A DNA stretch of 64,000 nt from Clostridium intestinale DSM 6191 (GCF_900130055.1 NZ_FQXU01000008.1:254667-318666); one strand, 5' to 3'. Positions 35,369 to 45,541 are shown, numbered from the stretch's first letter. The notes: generated by a model not told the origin, from the sequence alone. Numbers and translations: made by a program.

Positions 35369-37582
35369 CTAATAATTTATTTTCGAAATTGAAGATACTA
35401 ATACATCCACAAATTTTTTCTCTATAAGATCCTTGTTTGTATTATTTTCTCCACTGCCTAACATTGATATTGTAGGCACTGCCCCCACATAATACATTAC
35501 CTGCTGAGAATTAGGATTTTTAACAATTTCAGCTACCTTTTTCTTATTTACATATTGATTAATATTAAATCCTTTCCCCTTAAGATTTAATTGGAATTGA
35601 TGATTAAAACCCCATGAAGAATACTTAGTTACTGGAACCTGGGCTTCATCAAAGGTTAGTGTATCTCCTTTTACATCCATATTGGTTAAATCAACATTAA
35701 TATTTGCAAATTCTAGTGATTGAGCTGGTTTTGCCACATACTTCTTTACTCCAGAATATTCTTCTGTTAAATTACCATCCCAAAAGGCAAACATTATACT
35801 TCTTCCTTGATTCTCTTTATTATCATATAATCTTTTAGCTATCTCTAACATCATGTCCATCTTTTTAGCTGAGGACTCCTTATCAGAAGCTAAATAATTA
35901 TAACCCATGCTAATAATTATTACCTGCTCAGAAAGATTTTTATTACTTCCTGGAATCATTGCTAAAACATTTTTTCCAGAGCCTTCTAAAGTTTTAGTTT
36001 TTATAGATATGGAAACATTACTATCATGTTTTAGCTTTTCTCCTGAATCCTTAGTTAAATATATCACGTTATCCTTACTTTCTTCTCCAGTAATAGAATT
36101 CGGTAATTTTTCATTTTTTGATATTACATCTATTACCCCTAAAGCCTTTGACTTTTCTTTAATTATGTTTGAAAAATCTGCTATAGTTTCTCTCGAATAA
36201 ACATCCTCATCTAAAACCAATAACTTTCCATCAAATATGCTAAAATCTTTTATAGTAAATAAGTCTAGCGCCTCATCTTTATAAACTTTTCCTTCTATAG
36301 AAAAGTCTTTATTTGAAATCACTGAAAAATCTCTTCCTAATACTAAACTATCTGAATCTACTTCAAAAGAGTAACTATCTATAACTTTTAACTTATCAAT
36401 ATCATATTTACTTATATAATCTTCTCCTACTGGACTTAATCCTATTTCTTGTAGGGAATTTTTAAGATTATTAGCTGTATAATCCGCTTCTTCACTTCCT
36501 ATAACTACCTGATCCTTAAACTCCCAATCCATAATAGATGAAAGTTGTTTTTTAGCCTTTCCAGTTTTATAAGTATTAACTCCAAAATTAAATATACCTA
36601 CTATTAATATTGCTGCCATAAATGCTGCTACAGGTTTATAAACTTTCTTAGGAATATTTCTTATCCCAACTTTAGAATTTTTTCCTTGAAGTTTTTCTCT
36701 AAGACCCTCTCCAAAGAGATTAAATCCAAATATACTTATAAAGAATGTTAATGCTGGTGAAATTACCATCCAAGGTAATTTGGTTATATATGGCAAAGAA
36801 GTTGATAGCATGCTTGCCCATTCTGGCTCAAAGCTTATATTTATAGGTACATTTGTATCCTGAAATACTCTTAAATTTCCTACATATATTCCAAAGTAAC
36901 CAAGCTCCATTATCATTGATAGGGCTAATGCCATTTCCATAAATACTAGGACCATTATCTCTGCTGAAAGATGGGGTAAAACATTTTTCATAGCTATATC
37001 TAAATTGCTTTTACCTATAGCTTTCTCTCCATCTATAAATGATTTTGACAATATTCCTTGTACCCTTTCTCTTATAAGTTCAGCTAACTTACCAAAACCA
37101 ACAATAGTAAGAACTACTACAAAGGCTAATATTGACTGATTTTTATCTAAAGATTTAAAGAAACTTATATTAAGGACAAAAAGACTTATAATTAATGCCG
37201 GTATAGCACTAAATATTAAGCTAAAGAAATTTATTATGGATTTGCATAAGTTATTGCCAAATCCAGCTGCTATTCCTAATGGTATTGCAACTAAAAATCT
37301 TCCTAATACTATAAAAAATCCTAATTCTAAAGTTAGTCTTGTTCCATATATTATAAGACTAAGTATGTCCCTTCCAAGCTGATCTGTTCCTAATATATTT
37401 TCTTTAGATGGTGCAAAAGGTGCTCCTTGTAATGATAATCCTACATTTTTTTGTATAGTAGCCCTAACGCCTTCCATTACATAAGGATTGTCACTTGTAA
37501 AACATCTTGGAAATAATACTACTACTGCTAAAATTACTATTATAAAACCTCCAAATATAAGAGGTAGATTACGCTTTTTCAT
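35369..37582 (-). CDS. OppC-like permease fused to a C-terminal M28-peptidase-like ectodomain
   Basis: 737 residues in two parts. Residues 1 to about 300 are an OppC/DppC-type ABC permease: N-terminal helix, the typical LGTDQLGRDILSLIIYGTR, several membrane segments and a coupling loop (around SFIDGEKAIGKS). A further membrane helix near 320 leads to an extracellular domain of about 390 residues. Its order resembles a PA-domain plus M28 aminopeptidase fold (IEGKVY..., then VLAMIPGSN, VIIISMGYNYLA, RSIMFAFWDGN). The metal and catalytic residues are gone: M28 HYDHLG reads GYNYLA and GEE reads GNL. It therefore probably binds rather than cuts peptides. ATG 37582 has GGAGG; the gene overlaps the preceding permease by 14 bases. 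Confidence 0.82.
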   Translation of the reverse strand: MKKRNLPLIFGGFIIVILAVVVLFPRCFTSDNPYVMEGVRATIQKNVGLSLQGAPFAPSKENILGTDQLGRDILSLIIYGTRLTLELGFFIVLGRFLVAIPLGIAAGFGNNLCKSIINFFSLIFSAIPALIISLFVLNISFFKSLDKNQSILAFVVVLTIVGFGKLAELIRERVQGILSKSFIDGEKAIGKSNLDIAMKNVLPHLSAEIMVLVFMEMALALSMIMELGYFGIYVGNLRVFQDTNVPINISFEPEWASMLSTSLPYITKLPWMVISPALTFFISIFGFNLFGEGLREKLQGKNSKVGIRNIPKKVYKPVAAFMAAILIVGIFNFGVNTYKTGKAKKQLSSIMDWEFKDQVVIGSEEADYTANNLKNSLQEIGLSPVGEDYISKYDIDKLKVIDSYSFEVDSDSLVLGRDFSVISNKDFSIEGKVYKDEALDLFTIKDFSIFDGKLLVLDEDVYSRETIADFSNIIKEKSKALGVIDVISKNEKLPNSITGEESKDNVIYLTKDSGEKLKHDSNVSISIKTKTLEGSGKNVLAMIPGSNKNLSEQVIIISMGYNYLASDKESSAKKMDMMLEIAKRLYDNKENQGRSIMFAFWDGNLTEEYSGVKKYVAKPAQSLEFANINVDLTNMDVKGDTLTFDEAQVPVTKYSSWGFNHQFQLNLKGKGFNINQYVNKKKVAEIVKNPNSQQVMYYVGAVPTISMLGSGENNTNKDLIEKKFVDVLVSSISKINY

Positions 37583-39881
37583 TTTGCTTACCTCCAATCA
37601 TAGCACGTCTTTTAAATGGATTAATTATTATAGACAAACCTTTAAATATAGCAGTTAGAATAAAATAGACAACTCCTATTCCAATTATTAATCCAACGCA
37701 AGTCCTAATATCATAATCCTTAAAATAACTAAATAACTGATATACTATTCCTGGATATGAAAATACATACTCAACAATTATTACATTTGATACTATGATA
37801 TTTAATACTGAAGGTAAAGTCTCAACAACCTTTATAGCTACACTTATTAACAAATGATCCTTTAGAATATTAAAAGTTGATAGACCTTTCGCCCTAGCTG
37901 CCATTATATAATCTTTAGTTATTTCTTCCTTTACTGCAATCTGAGCAATTCTCGATATATATGCCGTTGGAATTATTGCTAAAGATATAAATGGAAGTAA
38001 AAATTTAGTTAACTCACTACTACCTGAGTGCAGTATGTTGTTCTGACGAAGTATTATAAATAAAAGCTGAACAGATATAGCTATTAAAACATCAGGTAAA
38101 GACAACATTGCTATTGGGCCTATAAAACTTATATTTCCTCTTTTTTTGTTTTTAAAAGAACTTATTATCCCTATGGAAGTTCCAACTATAAAAGCTAATA
38201 TTACCGAGCTTAATATTAAGCCTATACTTTTTATTATTGAAAAGCTGATGATAAATGCTACAGAAAAACCACTATCTGTTTTTCCTAAACCTTTATCAAA
38301 AAAATTTCTTATATATTCAATAGTACTTTCAAAAGAAAAATATATAGAATGATTTGATATATAGCTCCCATTGTATTTAACCAAATCAAAGCTACTTGGA
38401 ATATAAACAATAAATGCAGTTATAAATATTATTACCCCTACTAGAGCAGCCCCATTTACTATTTTATCTATAACATTAAATATACTCGAATAATAAATGT
38501 TCTCTGCGCTTATTCCTAATAACTTGATTGAGGGCTTAGTTTTATATACAGATTTAAATAGGTACATTATTAAAAATACTATTACAAATGTTATTATATA
38601 GCTTTTTTCTTTGCTTTGAATCATTCCCTGTGACCAATCTTTATATATATCTCTTTGAATATAGTTTAAAAGTACTTGTCCTGCATCTGCGAAGTCTCCT
38701 TGCTGAAAAAATTCATAACTACTAACTTGTCCACCTGATCTATCTCCATTTATAAGAACAGCTGGAGTATCTTTTAATAAAAAAGTCTTGCTATCATTAT
38801 ATAATATGTCATTTGTCACATTGGGTCTAATTCCCCTATGCATTGCATAATCTGATAATTTGTTCATTATGAATTGTCCGGCTTTCCCATAAGTAGAGAT
38901 ATTCATTACTCTACTGTTAAGTGAAGCAACATCGTCTAAAACAAATACTTCTGTTTCCTTTAATGGATATATTGGATTTTCTACATAATAATTAGAGCCT
39001 TTCATTCCTTCATCAAAGCTATTCCAAACAGCAAAAACAATAGTTTTTTCAGGAGTATTATCCTGCATCTTAAGTACTCTTGCATATTCCATTAATAATG
39101 CTATCCCTGAATTATCATCAGATATGTGAGCTGATATTATACTATATCCAGCACTTTTGCTCTTTCCGTGGATTTTAGAGAGAATATTAGGACTGCTCTC
39201 CATCTTAAAAGAAACATCAACCTTTAAGTGAGCATCTAAATTATTTATATAGTTACTACTAAGCTCACTAAATAATCTTTGTGATACTCTATAAATAATA
39301 GTAGACTTAGCTTGTTTTAACCTTGTATCTACACTCTCTTTTTTACTTACATCTGGATCTATCATCATTATTGCTTTACATCCATTATTAACAGCATAAT
39401 CTATATCTTCATCTGTTAGCGCTCTACTACTAAGGATTATGTTATTTTTTAATATATCTTTAGACAATGAAGACATATTATCTTCAAGTAAATATATTTT
39501 CCCACTAACATCTCCATTTCCACCAAACCCTAATAAAGATTCCCTAAAATCCTCACCATACACAAAACTTCTAACTACAGAATCATTATTTTTTATATAA
39601 AGTGATGGTGTAGAATTATATACTGGAATCATTGTATTAAAATTCTGAAGATAAGTCCCTTCCTCACCACCAGGAGAGGTTCCTAACTTTTCAAAATAAT
39701 TTTCTATATATTTAACCTTATCTTCATTAGTTTCTAATTTTGATAACTCTTCTGTATTTTTAGCTACATTATTTACTTCAAATGCATTATTAAACTTATG
39801 TATATTTATTTGAACCAGCACTACCGCAACAATAATTATACATGCAAAAAATCCTGCTAGCCCTCTGCCCCACTTTAACAC
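37569..39881 (-). CDS. M28-peptidase-like ectodomain fused to an OppB-like permease
   Basis: 770 residues, the mirror image of the next gene. An N-terminal membrane helix (about 8-25) is followed by an extracellular region (30-425). This has a PA-like insert (VSGKIYLLEDN...GCKAIMMIDPD) and an M28-like core (SIISAHISDDNSGIALLMEY, IVFAVWNSFDEGMKGSNYYV). The OppB-type permease follows (about 428-770) with the coupling motif DYIMAARAKGLSTFNILKDH. His252 and an Asp remain, but the M28 Glu-Glu pair reads Phe-Asp and the last His is missing, so peptidase activity is unlikely. It starts at GTG 39881, 7 bases after AGGAGG. It is the first gene of the transporter operon. Confidence 0.82.
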   Translation of the reverse strand: MLKWGRGLAGFFACIIIVAVVLVQINIHKFNNAFEVNNVAKNTEELSKLETNEDKVKYIENYFEKLGTSPGGEEGTYLQNFNTMIPVYNSTPSLYIKNNDSVVRSFVYGEDFRESLLGFGGNGDVSGKIYLLEDNMSSLSKDILKNNIILSSRALTDEDIDYAVNNGCKAIMMIDPDVSKKESVDTRLKQAKSTIIYRVSQRLFSELSSNYINNLDAHLKVDVSFKMESSPNILSKIHGKSKSAGYSIISAHISDDNSGIALLMEYARVLKMQDNTPEKTIVFAVWNSFDEGMKGSNYYVENPIYPLKETEVFVLDDVASLNSRVMNISTYGKAGQFIMNKLSDYAMHRGIRPNVTNDILYNDSKTFLLKDTPAVLINGDRSGGQVSSYEFFQQGDFADAGQVLLNYIQRDIYKDWSQGMIQSKEKSYIITFVIVFLIMYLFKSVYKTKPSIKLLGISAENIYYSSIFNVIDKIVNGAALVGVIIFITAFIVYIPSSFDLVKYNGSYISNHSIYFSFESTIEYIRNFFDKGLGKTDSGFSVAFIISFSIIKSIGLILSSVILAFIVGTSIGIISSFKNKKRGNISFIGPIAMLSLPDVLIAISVQLLFIILRQNNILHSGSSELTKFLLPFISLAIIPTAYISRIAQIAVKEEITKDYIMAARAKGLSTFNILKDHLLISVAIKVVETLPSVLNIIVSNVIIVEYVFSYPGIVYQLFSYFKDYDIRTCVGLIIGIGVVYFILTAIFKGLSIIINPFKRRAMIGGKQNEKA

Positions 39882-39902
39882 AATATCTCCTCCTAATTAG
39901 TC

Positions 39903-40412
39903 CTATATTTCTATCTCTATTATTTCACCTGTATTTAAGCTTTTTTTCACATCTATTATCCTTTGATTAGATGACCCTTTAAATCTTAATCCATCTTTCT
40001 TATTCTCAAGTTCAAACCTTCCATCTACAAGCACATCTAAACAGTTAATTAAATCTCTCCACCCTTCTCTCCTATCTAAGTGGGCTAATATGTATTCAAA
40101 TTTATAGCCCGTATAAGACCATATATTTAATCCTAAATCTCTGAATTCCTTAGCCATATATGAAAATTTATCTGCTTGCTCAAAAGGATCTCCACCTGAG
40201 AATGTAATTCCTTTTATCATAGGGTTCTCTTTTACATCTTGTATAAGTTCATCCATATCTCTAAGTTCTCCACCTGTGAAAGGATGAGTATCTGGGTTAA
40301 AACACCCCTTACAATTATGTATGCACCCCTGTGAAAAGAATACTCTTCTAATCCCAGGACCATTAACTAATGACTCGTAGGCTATGCCTGATAATCTTAT
40401 GTTTCTATCCAT
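39903..40412 (-). CDS. nrdG: Anaerobic ribonucleoside-triphosphate reductase activating protein
   Basis: 169 residues. The radical-SAM motif CIHNCKGC (CxxxCxxC) holds the [4Fe-4S] cluster, within GPGIRRVFFSQGCIHNCKGC. A glycine-rich GITFSGGDPFEQ follows. It makes the glycyl radical on NrdD. ATG 40412 follows GGAG by 8 bases; a GTG at 40421 overlaps that site. Unusually it is not next to nrdD: the citrate operon and a small gene lie between (nrdD ends at 45798). Confidence 0.95.
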   Translation of the reverse strand: MDRNIRLSGIAYESLVNGPGIRRVFFSQGCIHNCKGCFNPDTHPFTGGELRDMDELIQDVKENPMIKGITFSGGDPFEQADKFSYMAKEFRDLGLNIWSYTGYKFEYILAHLDRREGWRDLINCLDVLVDGRFELENKKDGLRFKGSSNQRIIDVKKSLNTGEIIEIEI

Positions 40413-40477
40413 TTTCTTCACTCCATGCTCTAAATTGTATTATTTAATTTTAGCATAAATTTAAATAGAAAAGAGAA

Positions 40478-40511
40478 TACCCTAGAAATTTTAGTTTTGG
40501 CATTCCCTTAA
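40478..40511 (-). terminator. Possible terminator after the 163-residue protein gene
   Basis: On the minus strand a GGGAATGCC arm can pair with GGGTATTCTC across a loop of about 15 bases, followed by TTTTCT. The stem includes G-T pairs, so this is a moderate candidate. Confidence 0.45.
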
Positions 40512-40516
40512 TTATC

Positions 40517-41008
40517 TTAAAGTTTTTTATCTATATGCTTATCTAACTCTACAGTTTTTATATCCTCTTTTTCTACGCCGTCTATGGTGTAATTAAATTT
40601 CACTTGAATTTCTTTGGCTTTAGTTATTTTTTCTTTTGTAGATGATAATTTATCGCTAAACAATTCATAATAATCGTCTCCACGTTTTATATCAGTCATC
40701 ACTACACTTTCTTTTTGGAAACTAAAACCTGAACTCATTAATACTTCAGCATCTCGAGATATCTCTAAAATACAATTATTTATTTCACTTTTTGATGCAC
40801 TTCTCTTCTCTATTCTAGTATCACTCGTAATATAATACTTATTTTCAAATGTAACTAAGGTAAAGTTCCTAAGTATTAAATCTTCTCCTATTACATCAAA
40901 ATTATAAGTAACTACCTCATTATTTCTAGCGCCGATATAACTTCCTACAATTATACCAGTAATAAATACTAATATAATTACACATATCAACCTCATTCTT
41001 TTACCCAC
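40517..41008 (-). CDS. Uncharacterised membrane-anchored protein
   Basis: 163 residues. A basic start (MGKRMR) and one hydrophobic segment (about 6-24) form an uncleaved anchor, followed by a polar extracellular domain of about 135 residues. No known domain is recognised. It contains alternating strand-like stretches and a lysine-rich end (DKHIDKKL). It lies between nrdG and the isocitrate dehydrogenase gene on the same strand but with separate terminators on both sides, so it is probably its own unit. Function unknown. Confidence 0.7.
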   Translation of the reverse strand: MGKRMRLICVIILVFITGIIVGSYIGARNNEVVTYNFDVIGEDLILRNFTLVTFENKYYITSDTRIEKRSASKSEINNCILEISRDAEVLMSSGFSFQKESVVMTDIKRGDDYYELFSDKLSSTKEKITKAKEIQVKFNYTIDGVEKEDIKTVELDKHIDKKL

Positions 41009-41085
41009 TAAAAATCCCCCTCATAATTATATTCCCCTCTAAAAACAACACTACCAATATTATACTATATTTCAAAACAAAAGAA

Positions 41086-41111
41086 CCTAGATTTCTCTAA
41101 GTTCTTCTTAA
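41086..41111 (-). terminator. Terminator after icd
   Basis: AAGAACTTAGA pairs with TCTAGGTTCTT (one G-T pair, 4-base loop), followed by TTGTTTTG on the minus strand. It lies just after the icd stop and closes the citrate operon. Confidence 0.72.
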
Positions 41112-41114
41112 ATA

Positions 41115-42323
41115 TTAAAGCAGCGCTTCTAATCTAGCTCTTACTTCTTTTATAAATTCTTCTGTGTTTACTGTTTTTATGTTTTCTATAGAAGATAATG
41201 ATGCTAAATCCTTAGTCATTACTCCTTCTTCTATAGTTTTTATTGAGGCTTCCTCAAGTTTATCTGCAAAACTTATTAGCTCTGGAATATTATCAAGTTC
41301 TCCTCTTTTTCTTAAAGCTCCAGTCCACGCATATAATGTGGCCATGGAGTTAGTTGAAGTTTGTTGTCCTTTTAAGTGGTTGTAGTAATGTCTTTGAACA
41401 GTTCCATGAGCTGCTTCATATTCATAATAACCTTCTGGTGATAACAATACTGAAGTCATCATAGCTAAAGAACCAAAAGCTGTAGCTACCATGTCACTCA
41501 TAACATCTCCATCATAGTTTTTACAAGCCCATATAAATCCACCTTCTGATTTCATTACTCTTGCAACTGCATCATCTATTAGTGTATAGAAATATTCTAT
41601 CCCTTTTTCTTCAAATTTAGCTTTATACTCTGCTTCATAAATCTCCTCAAATATATCTTTAAAAGTATGATCATATTTTTTAGATATAGTGTCTTTACTT
41701 GCAAACCATAAATCTTCTTTTCTATCTAAAGCATAGTTAAAACATGCTCTAGCAAAACTTTCTATAGATTCATTAGTGTTGTGCATTCCTTGAAGAACTC
41801 CAGATCCTTTGAAGGTATGAATTACTTCTTTAGTCACCTTTCCATCTTCAGATGTAAATACTAGTTCAGCTGTTCCTTTTCCTTCTGCCTTTATTTCAAC
41901 ACTTTTATAAACATCTCCATATGCATGTCTAGCTATAGTTATCGGTTTTTCCCAAGTTCTTACGAAAGGTTTTATAGAATCAACTATTATAGGACTTCTA
42001 AATACTGTTCCGTCTAAAATAGCTCTTATAGTTCCATTTGGACTCTTCCACATTTCCTTTAAGTTATATTCCTTAACCCTAGCTGCATTAGGAGTTATTG
42101 TTGCACATTTAACCCCTACACCATATTTTTTTATAGCTTCAGCAGCATCTACTGTTACCTTATCATCAGTTTCATTTCTATATTCTAAACCTAAATCATA
42201 GTACTCTGTCTTTAAATCTATAAATGGAAGTAAAAGTTCATCCTTTATCATCTTCCATATGATTCTTGTCATTTCATCTCCATCCATCTCAACTAATGGA
42301 GTTATCATAGCTATCTTTGTCAT
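41115..42323 (-). CDS. icd: NADP-type isocitrate dehydrogenase
   Basis: 402 residues, of the eukaryote-like IDH subfamily ([20 protein letters not shown]). It has the substrate loop [20 protein letters not shown] and the metal/cofactor region [18 protein letters not shown], followed by [20 protein letters not shown]. The subfamily is mostly NADP-dependent. It converts isocitrate to 2-oxoglutarate, supplying glutamate. It is the third gene of the Re-citrate synthase-aconitase-IDH operon (17-base gap). ATG 42323 has GGGGGAT upstream. Confidence 0.94.
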   Translation of the reverse strand: MTKIAMITPLVEMDGDEMTRIIWKMIKDELLLPFIDLKTEYYDLGLEYRNETDDKVTVDAAEAIKKYGVGVKCATITPNAARVKEYNLKEMWKSPNGTIRAILDGTVFRSPIIVDSIKPFVRTWEKPITIARHAYGDVYKSVEIKAEGKGTAELVFTSEDGKVTKEVIHTFKGSGVLQGMHNTNESIESFARACFNYALDRKEDLWFASKDTISKKYDHTFKDIFEEIYEAEYKAKFEEKGIEYFYTLIDDAVARVMKSEGGFIWACKNYDGDVMSDMVATAFGSLAMMTSVLLSPEGYYEYEAAHGTVQRHYYNHLKGQQTSTNSMATLYAWTGALRKRGELDNIPELISFADKLEEASIKTIEEGVMTKDLASLSSIENIKTVNTEEFIKEVRARLEALL

Positions 42324-42340
42324 TAATTTATCCCCCACTT

Positions 42341-44263
42341 CTATGAACTCATTTTTACGTAGTTAAGTCTTCCGCCTGCTTCAATTACTTCTATTTCCTT
42401 TGGAGTTAATTCTACATTAACCTTAAGGCTGTAATCTCCAGTCTTATTAGTGATTTCTAGTACTCCGGATTTTAATCCTTCTTTAACATTTTGTATAACA
42501 AATTCATCAAAGTGGTTTATTTTATCATAATCCTCTTCATTAATAAACGTCATAGGAACTATTCCGTTATTTATTAGGTTAGCTTTATGAATTCTAGCAA
42601 AACTTTTAACTAAAACTCCTTTTACTCCTAGATAAAGTGGTGCTAACGCAGCATGTTCTCTAGAAGAACCTTGACCATAATTACTTCCACCTACTATAAA
42701 TCCACCATTGTTTTCTTTCGCATATTTAGGGAAATTCTCATCTACTGTATTAAAGCAGTAGTCAGCTAAATATGGAATATTAGATCTATATGGAAGTAGT
42801 TTAGAGTTTGATGGCATAATATGATCAGTTGTGATATTATCTTCAACCTTTAATATAGCCTTTCCTTCTAAAGCTTCTCCTAGTGGTTTATTAACTGGGA
42901 ATGGTTTAATATTAGGTCCTCTTAAAATTTCAACCTTACTTCCATCCTCTGCTGGTGGTATTATCATGCTGTCATCTATTAAAAATCTTTCTGGTAATTC
43001 TACATTTATATCTACATCATAAGTTGAAGGATCTGTTAAATATCCTTCTATAGCTGATACAGCAGCTGTTTCAGGTGATACTAGATATACTTTTGCTGTT
43101 AAAGTTCCGCTTCTTCCGTAGAAGTTTCTGTTAAAGGTTCTTAAAGAAACCCCATTAGTTCCTGGCGCTTGCCCCATACCTATACATGGGCCACAAGAAT
43201 TTTCAAGAATTCTAGCTCCTGCACTTATGATATCTCCTAAAGCACCATTTCTAGCAAGCATCTCCATAACTTGTCTTGAACCTGGAGCTATTACTAAACT
43301 AACTTCTGGATGAACCTTATTACCTTTAAGAATCTTAGCTACTTTCATTAAATCTTCATAAGAAGAGTTTGTACAGCTTCCTATAGCTACTTGTTCTACT
43401 TTTATTTTTCCTATAGTTTCAACTTCTTCAACATTATCTGGTGAATGAGGTTTAGCTGCAAGTGGCTTAAGTTCATCTAAATTAATAGTTACTTCTTCAT
43501 CATAAACAGCATCTTCGTCTGGTTTAAATTCTATCCAATCTTCTTCTCTTCCTTGAGCTTTGAAATACTCTAAAGTTCTCTCATCACTTGGGAATATAGA
43601 AGTAGTTGCTCCAAGTTCAGCTCCCATATTAGTTATAGTTGCTCTTTCTGGAACAGATAAGTTTTTAACGCCTTCTCCAGCATATTCAAATACTCTTCCA
43701 ACTCCACCTTTTACAGTAAGTTTTCTAAGTACTTCTAATATGATATCTTTAGCTGCAACCATTGGGTTTCTCTTTCCTACTAAATTTATCTTACATACTT
43801 TAGGAGTGTTTATATAATAAGCTCCGCCACCCATAGCTAAAGCTACATCTAATCCACCAGCCCCCATAGCAAGCATTCCTACTCCCCCTGCTGTTGGAGT
43901 GTGAGAATCTGAACCTGTTAGAGTTTCTCCTGGTGTTGAAAATCTCTCTAAAAATACTTGATGACATATACCATTACCAGGTTTTGAGAAATGAACTCCA
44001 TATTTTGAAGCTACTGTTTGTATAAATGCATGATCATCTGCATTTTCAAAACCTTGTTGAAGCATATTATGATCTATAAAAGCAACGCTTCTTTTAGTTT
44101 TTACCTTATCAATACCCATAGCTTCTAATTGAAGATATGCCATAGTTCCTGTTGAGTCTTGAGTTAATGTTTGATCTATTTTAAGACCTATCGGTTCACC
44201 TACTACTAAATTTCCTTCTACTAAATGTGATTTTAGGATTTTATAAACTAAATTGTCCCCCAT
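42341..44263 (-). CDS. acn: Aconitate hydratase
   Basis: 640 residues. The three cluster cysteines are in GSCTNSS and [12 protein letters not shown]. The signature [20 protein letters not shown] is present near the front, and the swivel domain carries [19 protein letters not shown]. At 640 residues it is shorter than AcnA (about 890) and belongs to the compact aconitase/isopropylmalate-isomerase-like group. In this operon, aconitase is the natural role. ATG 44263 has AGGAGG 7 bases upstream. It is followed by icd and preceded by Re-citrate synthase. Confidence 0.94.
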   Translation of the reverse strand: MGDNLVYKILKSHLVEGNLVVGEPIGLKIDQTLTQDSTGTMAYLQLEAMGIDKVKTKRSVAFIDHNMLQQGFENADDHAFIQTVASKYGVHFSKPGNGICHQVFLERFSTPGETLTGSDSHTPTAGGVGMLAMGAGGLDVALAMGGGAYYINTPKVCKINLVGKRNPMVAAKDIILEVLRKLTVKGGVGRVFEYAGEGVKNLSVPERATITNMGAELGATTSIFPSDERTLEYFKAQGREEDWIEFKPDEDAVYDEEVTINLDELKPLAAKPHSPDNVEEVETIGKIKVEQVAIGSCTNSSYEDLMKVAKILKGNKVHPEVSLVIAPGSRQVMEMLARNGALGDIISAGARILENSCGPCIGMGQAPGTNGVSLRTFNRNFYGRSGTLTAKVYLVSPETAAVSAIEGYLTDPSTYDVDINVELPERFLIDDSMIIPPAEDGSKVEILRGPNIKPFPVNKPLGEALEGKAILKVEDNITTDHIMPSNSKLLPYRSNIPYLADYCFNTVDENFPKYAKENNGGFIVGGSNYGQGSSREHAALAPLYLGVKGVLVKSFARIHKANLINNGIVPMTFINEEDYDKINHFDEFVIQNVKEGLKSGVLEITNKTGDYSLKVNVELTPKEIEVIEAGGRLNYVKMSS

Positions 44264-44285
44264 TTTCATTCCTCCTTGCTTATTG

Positions 44286-45437
44286 CTATTTTGTGACTTT
44301 TTTGTATTCTCTATAAAGCTGAACTAACTCCTTATCAAAAAGACTTCTCTTAAGATTAACAGAAGTTTCTCTTACCTTTTCTAAAAGCCAATCAGCAGCT
44401 TTATTGTCAAGCTCTTCACCATACTCTTCAAACTTCTTTAATATACTAGCTCTACCTGAATGTTTACCTATTACTAATTGTCTTGCAAGACCTACTTCAT
44501 CTGGTGAAAAAGCTTCATAGTTCTTAGGATTCTTTATCGCTCCATCTGCATGTATTCCTGATTCATGAGCAAACATATTAGTACCAACTATAGCCTTCCA
44601 TGATGGAAGTTCTCTTCCTGAAGCTCTTGATACATACTCTGAAAGCTCTCTAAATCTCTTAGTATCTACATCTAATTCATATCCATAAACATGTTTAAGT
44701 GCCATAAATACTTCTTCTAATGCAGCATTACCAGCCCTTTCCCCAAGTCCATTAACAGTAACCCCTACATGAGTAGCGCCTCCAAGAATTCCTGCAATAG
44801 CATTAGCAGTTGCCATACCAAAGTCATTGTGAGTATGCATTTCTATATCAAAGTTTGTAGTTTCTCTTAAGTCTTTTATTACATTATTTATTTTAAATGG
44901 CTCCATTATTCCTACAGTATCACAATATCTAAATCTATCTGCTCCCGCCTTTTTAGCCTCAGTTATAAATTGAACCAAAAAGTCTCTGTCAGCTCTTGAA
45001 GCGTCTTCTCCATTTACGGATACATATACACCATTTTTCTTTGCATATTCTACAGATTTAAGCATACTTTCTAAAACCCATTCTCTAGAGGTTTTAAGCT
45101 TATGCTCAATATGAATATCCGAAACGGAGATAGAAATTGCTACTGCATCAGCTCCACAATCAATAGATTGTTCTATATCTGATATAACAGCTCTATTCCA
45201 AGCCATAATAGAAGCTTTTAAGCCTCTTTGTGCTATTTTCTTTATGGCAGCTTTTTCATCTCCGCCCATAGTAGGAATTCCTACTTCTAACTGATCTACC
45301 CCGATTTCATCTAATAAATCGGCAATAGCTATCTTTTCATGATTAGAAAAAACCACTCCTGCTGTTTGCTCTCCATCACGTAATGTAGTGTCAACAACAA
45401 TAATCTCTTTTCCTGTCCTTGGATCTTTAATAGGCAT
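44286..45437 (-). CDS. Re-citrate synthase (homocitrate synthase-like)
   Basis: 383 residues. An HMGL-like TIM barrel starts IVVDTTLRDGEQTAGVVF and has the metal-binding HTHNDFGMATANA. By sequence it looks like NifV/homocitrate synthase. However, it is the first gene of an operon with aconitase and isocitrate dehydrogenase. Known Re-citrate synthases of clostridia (C. kluyveri, C. acetobutylicum) are exactly such homocitrate synthase relatives in such a gene set. No Si-citrate synthase and no nitrogenase or lysine genes are in the window. The call therefore rests on context. Reaction: acetyl-CoA plus oxaloacetate to citrate. Confidence 0.85.
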   Translation of the reverse strand: MPIKDPRTGKEIIVVDTTLRDGEQTAGVVFSNHEKIAIADLLDEIGVDQLEVGIPTMGGDEKAAIKKIAQRGLKASIMAWNRAVISDIEQSIDCGADAVAISISVSDIHIEHKLKTSREWVLESMLKSVEYAKKNGVYVSVNGEDASRADRDFLVQFITEAKKAGADRFRYCDTVGIMEPFKINNVIKDLRETTNFDIEMHTHNDFGMATANAIAGILGGATHVGVTVNGLGERAGNAALEEVFMALKHVYGYELDVDTKRFRELSEYVSRASGRELPSWKAIVGTNMFAHESGIHADGAIKNPKNYEAFSPDEVGLARQLVIGKHSGRASILKKFEEYGEELDNKAADWLLEKVRETSVNLKRSLFDKELVQLYREYKKVTK

Positions 45438-45541
45438 TTTAATCCCCCTCTTTTAAATAATTACTAAACCCCAAATTTGTAAATAATGTAATTTCCAGTT
45501 TCCCAAATGCAATAAATATACTTTTTCTTTCATTATATTCA

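Noticed and set aside
44286-45437. NifV homocitrate synthase for nitrogenase cofactor
   Set aside because: No nif or lysine genes are near, and the operon partners are aconitase and isocitrate dehydrogenase, which fits Re-citrate synthase. This rests on context.
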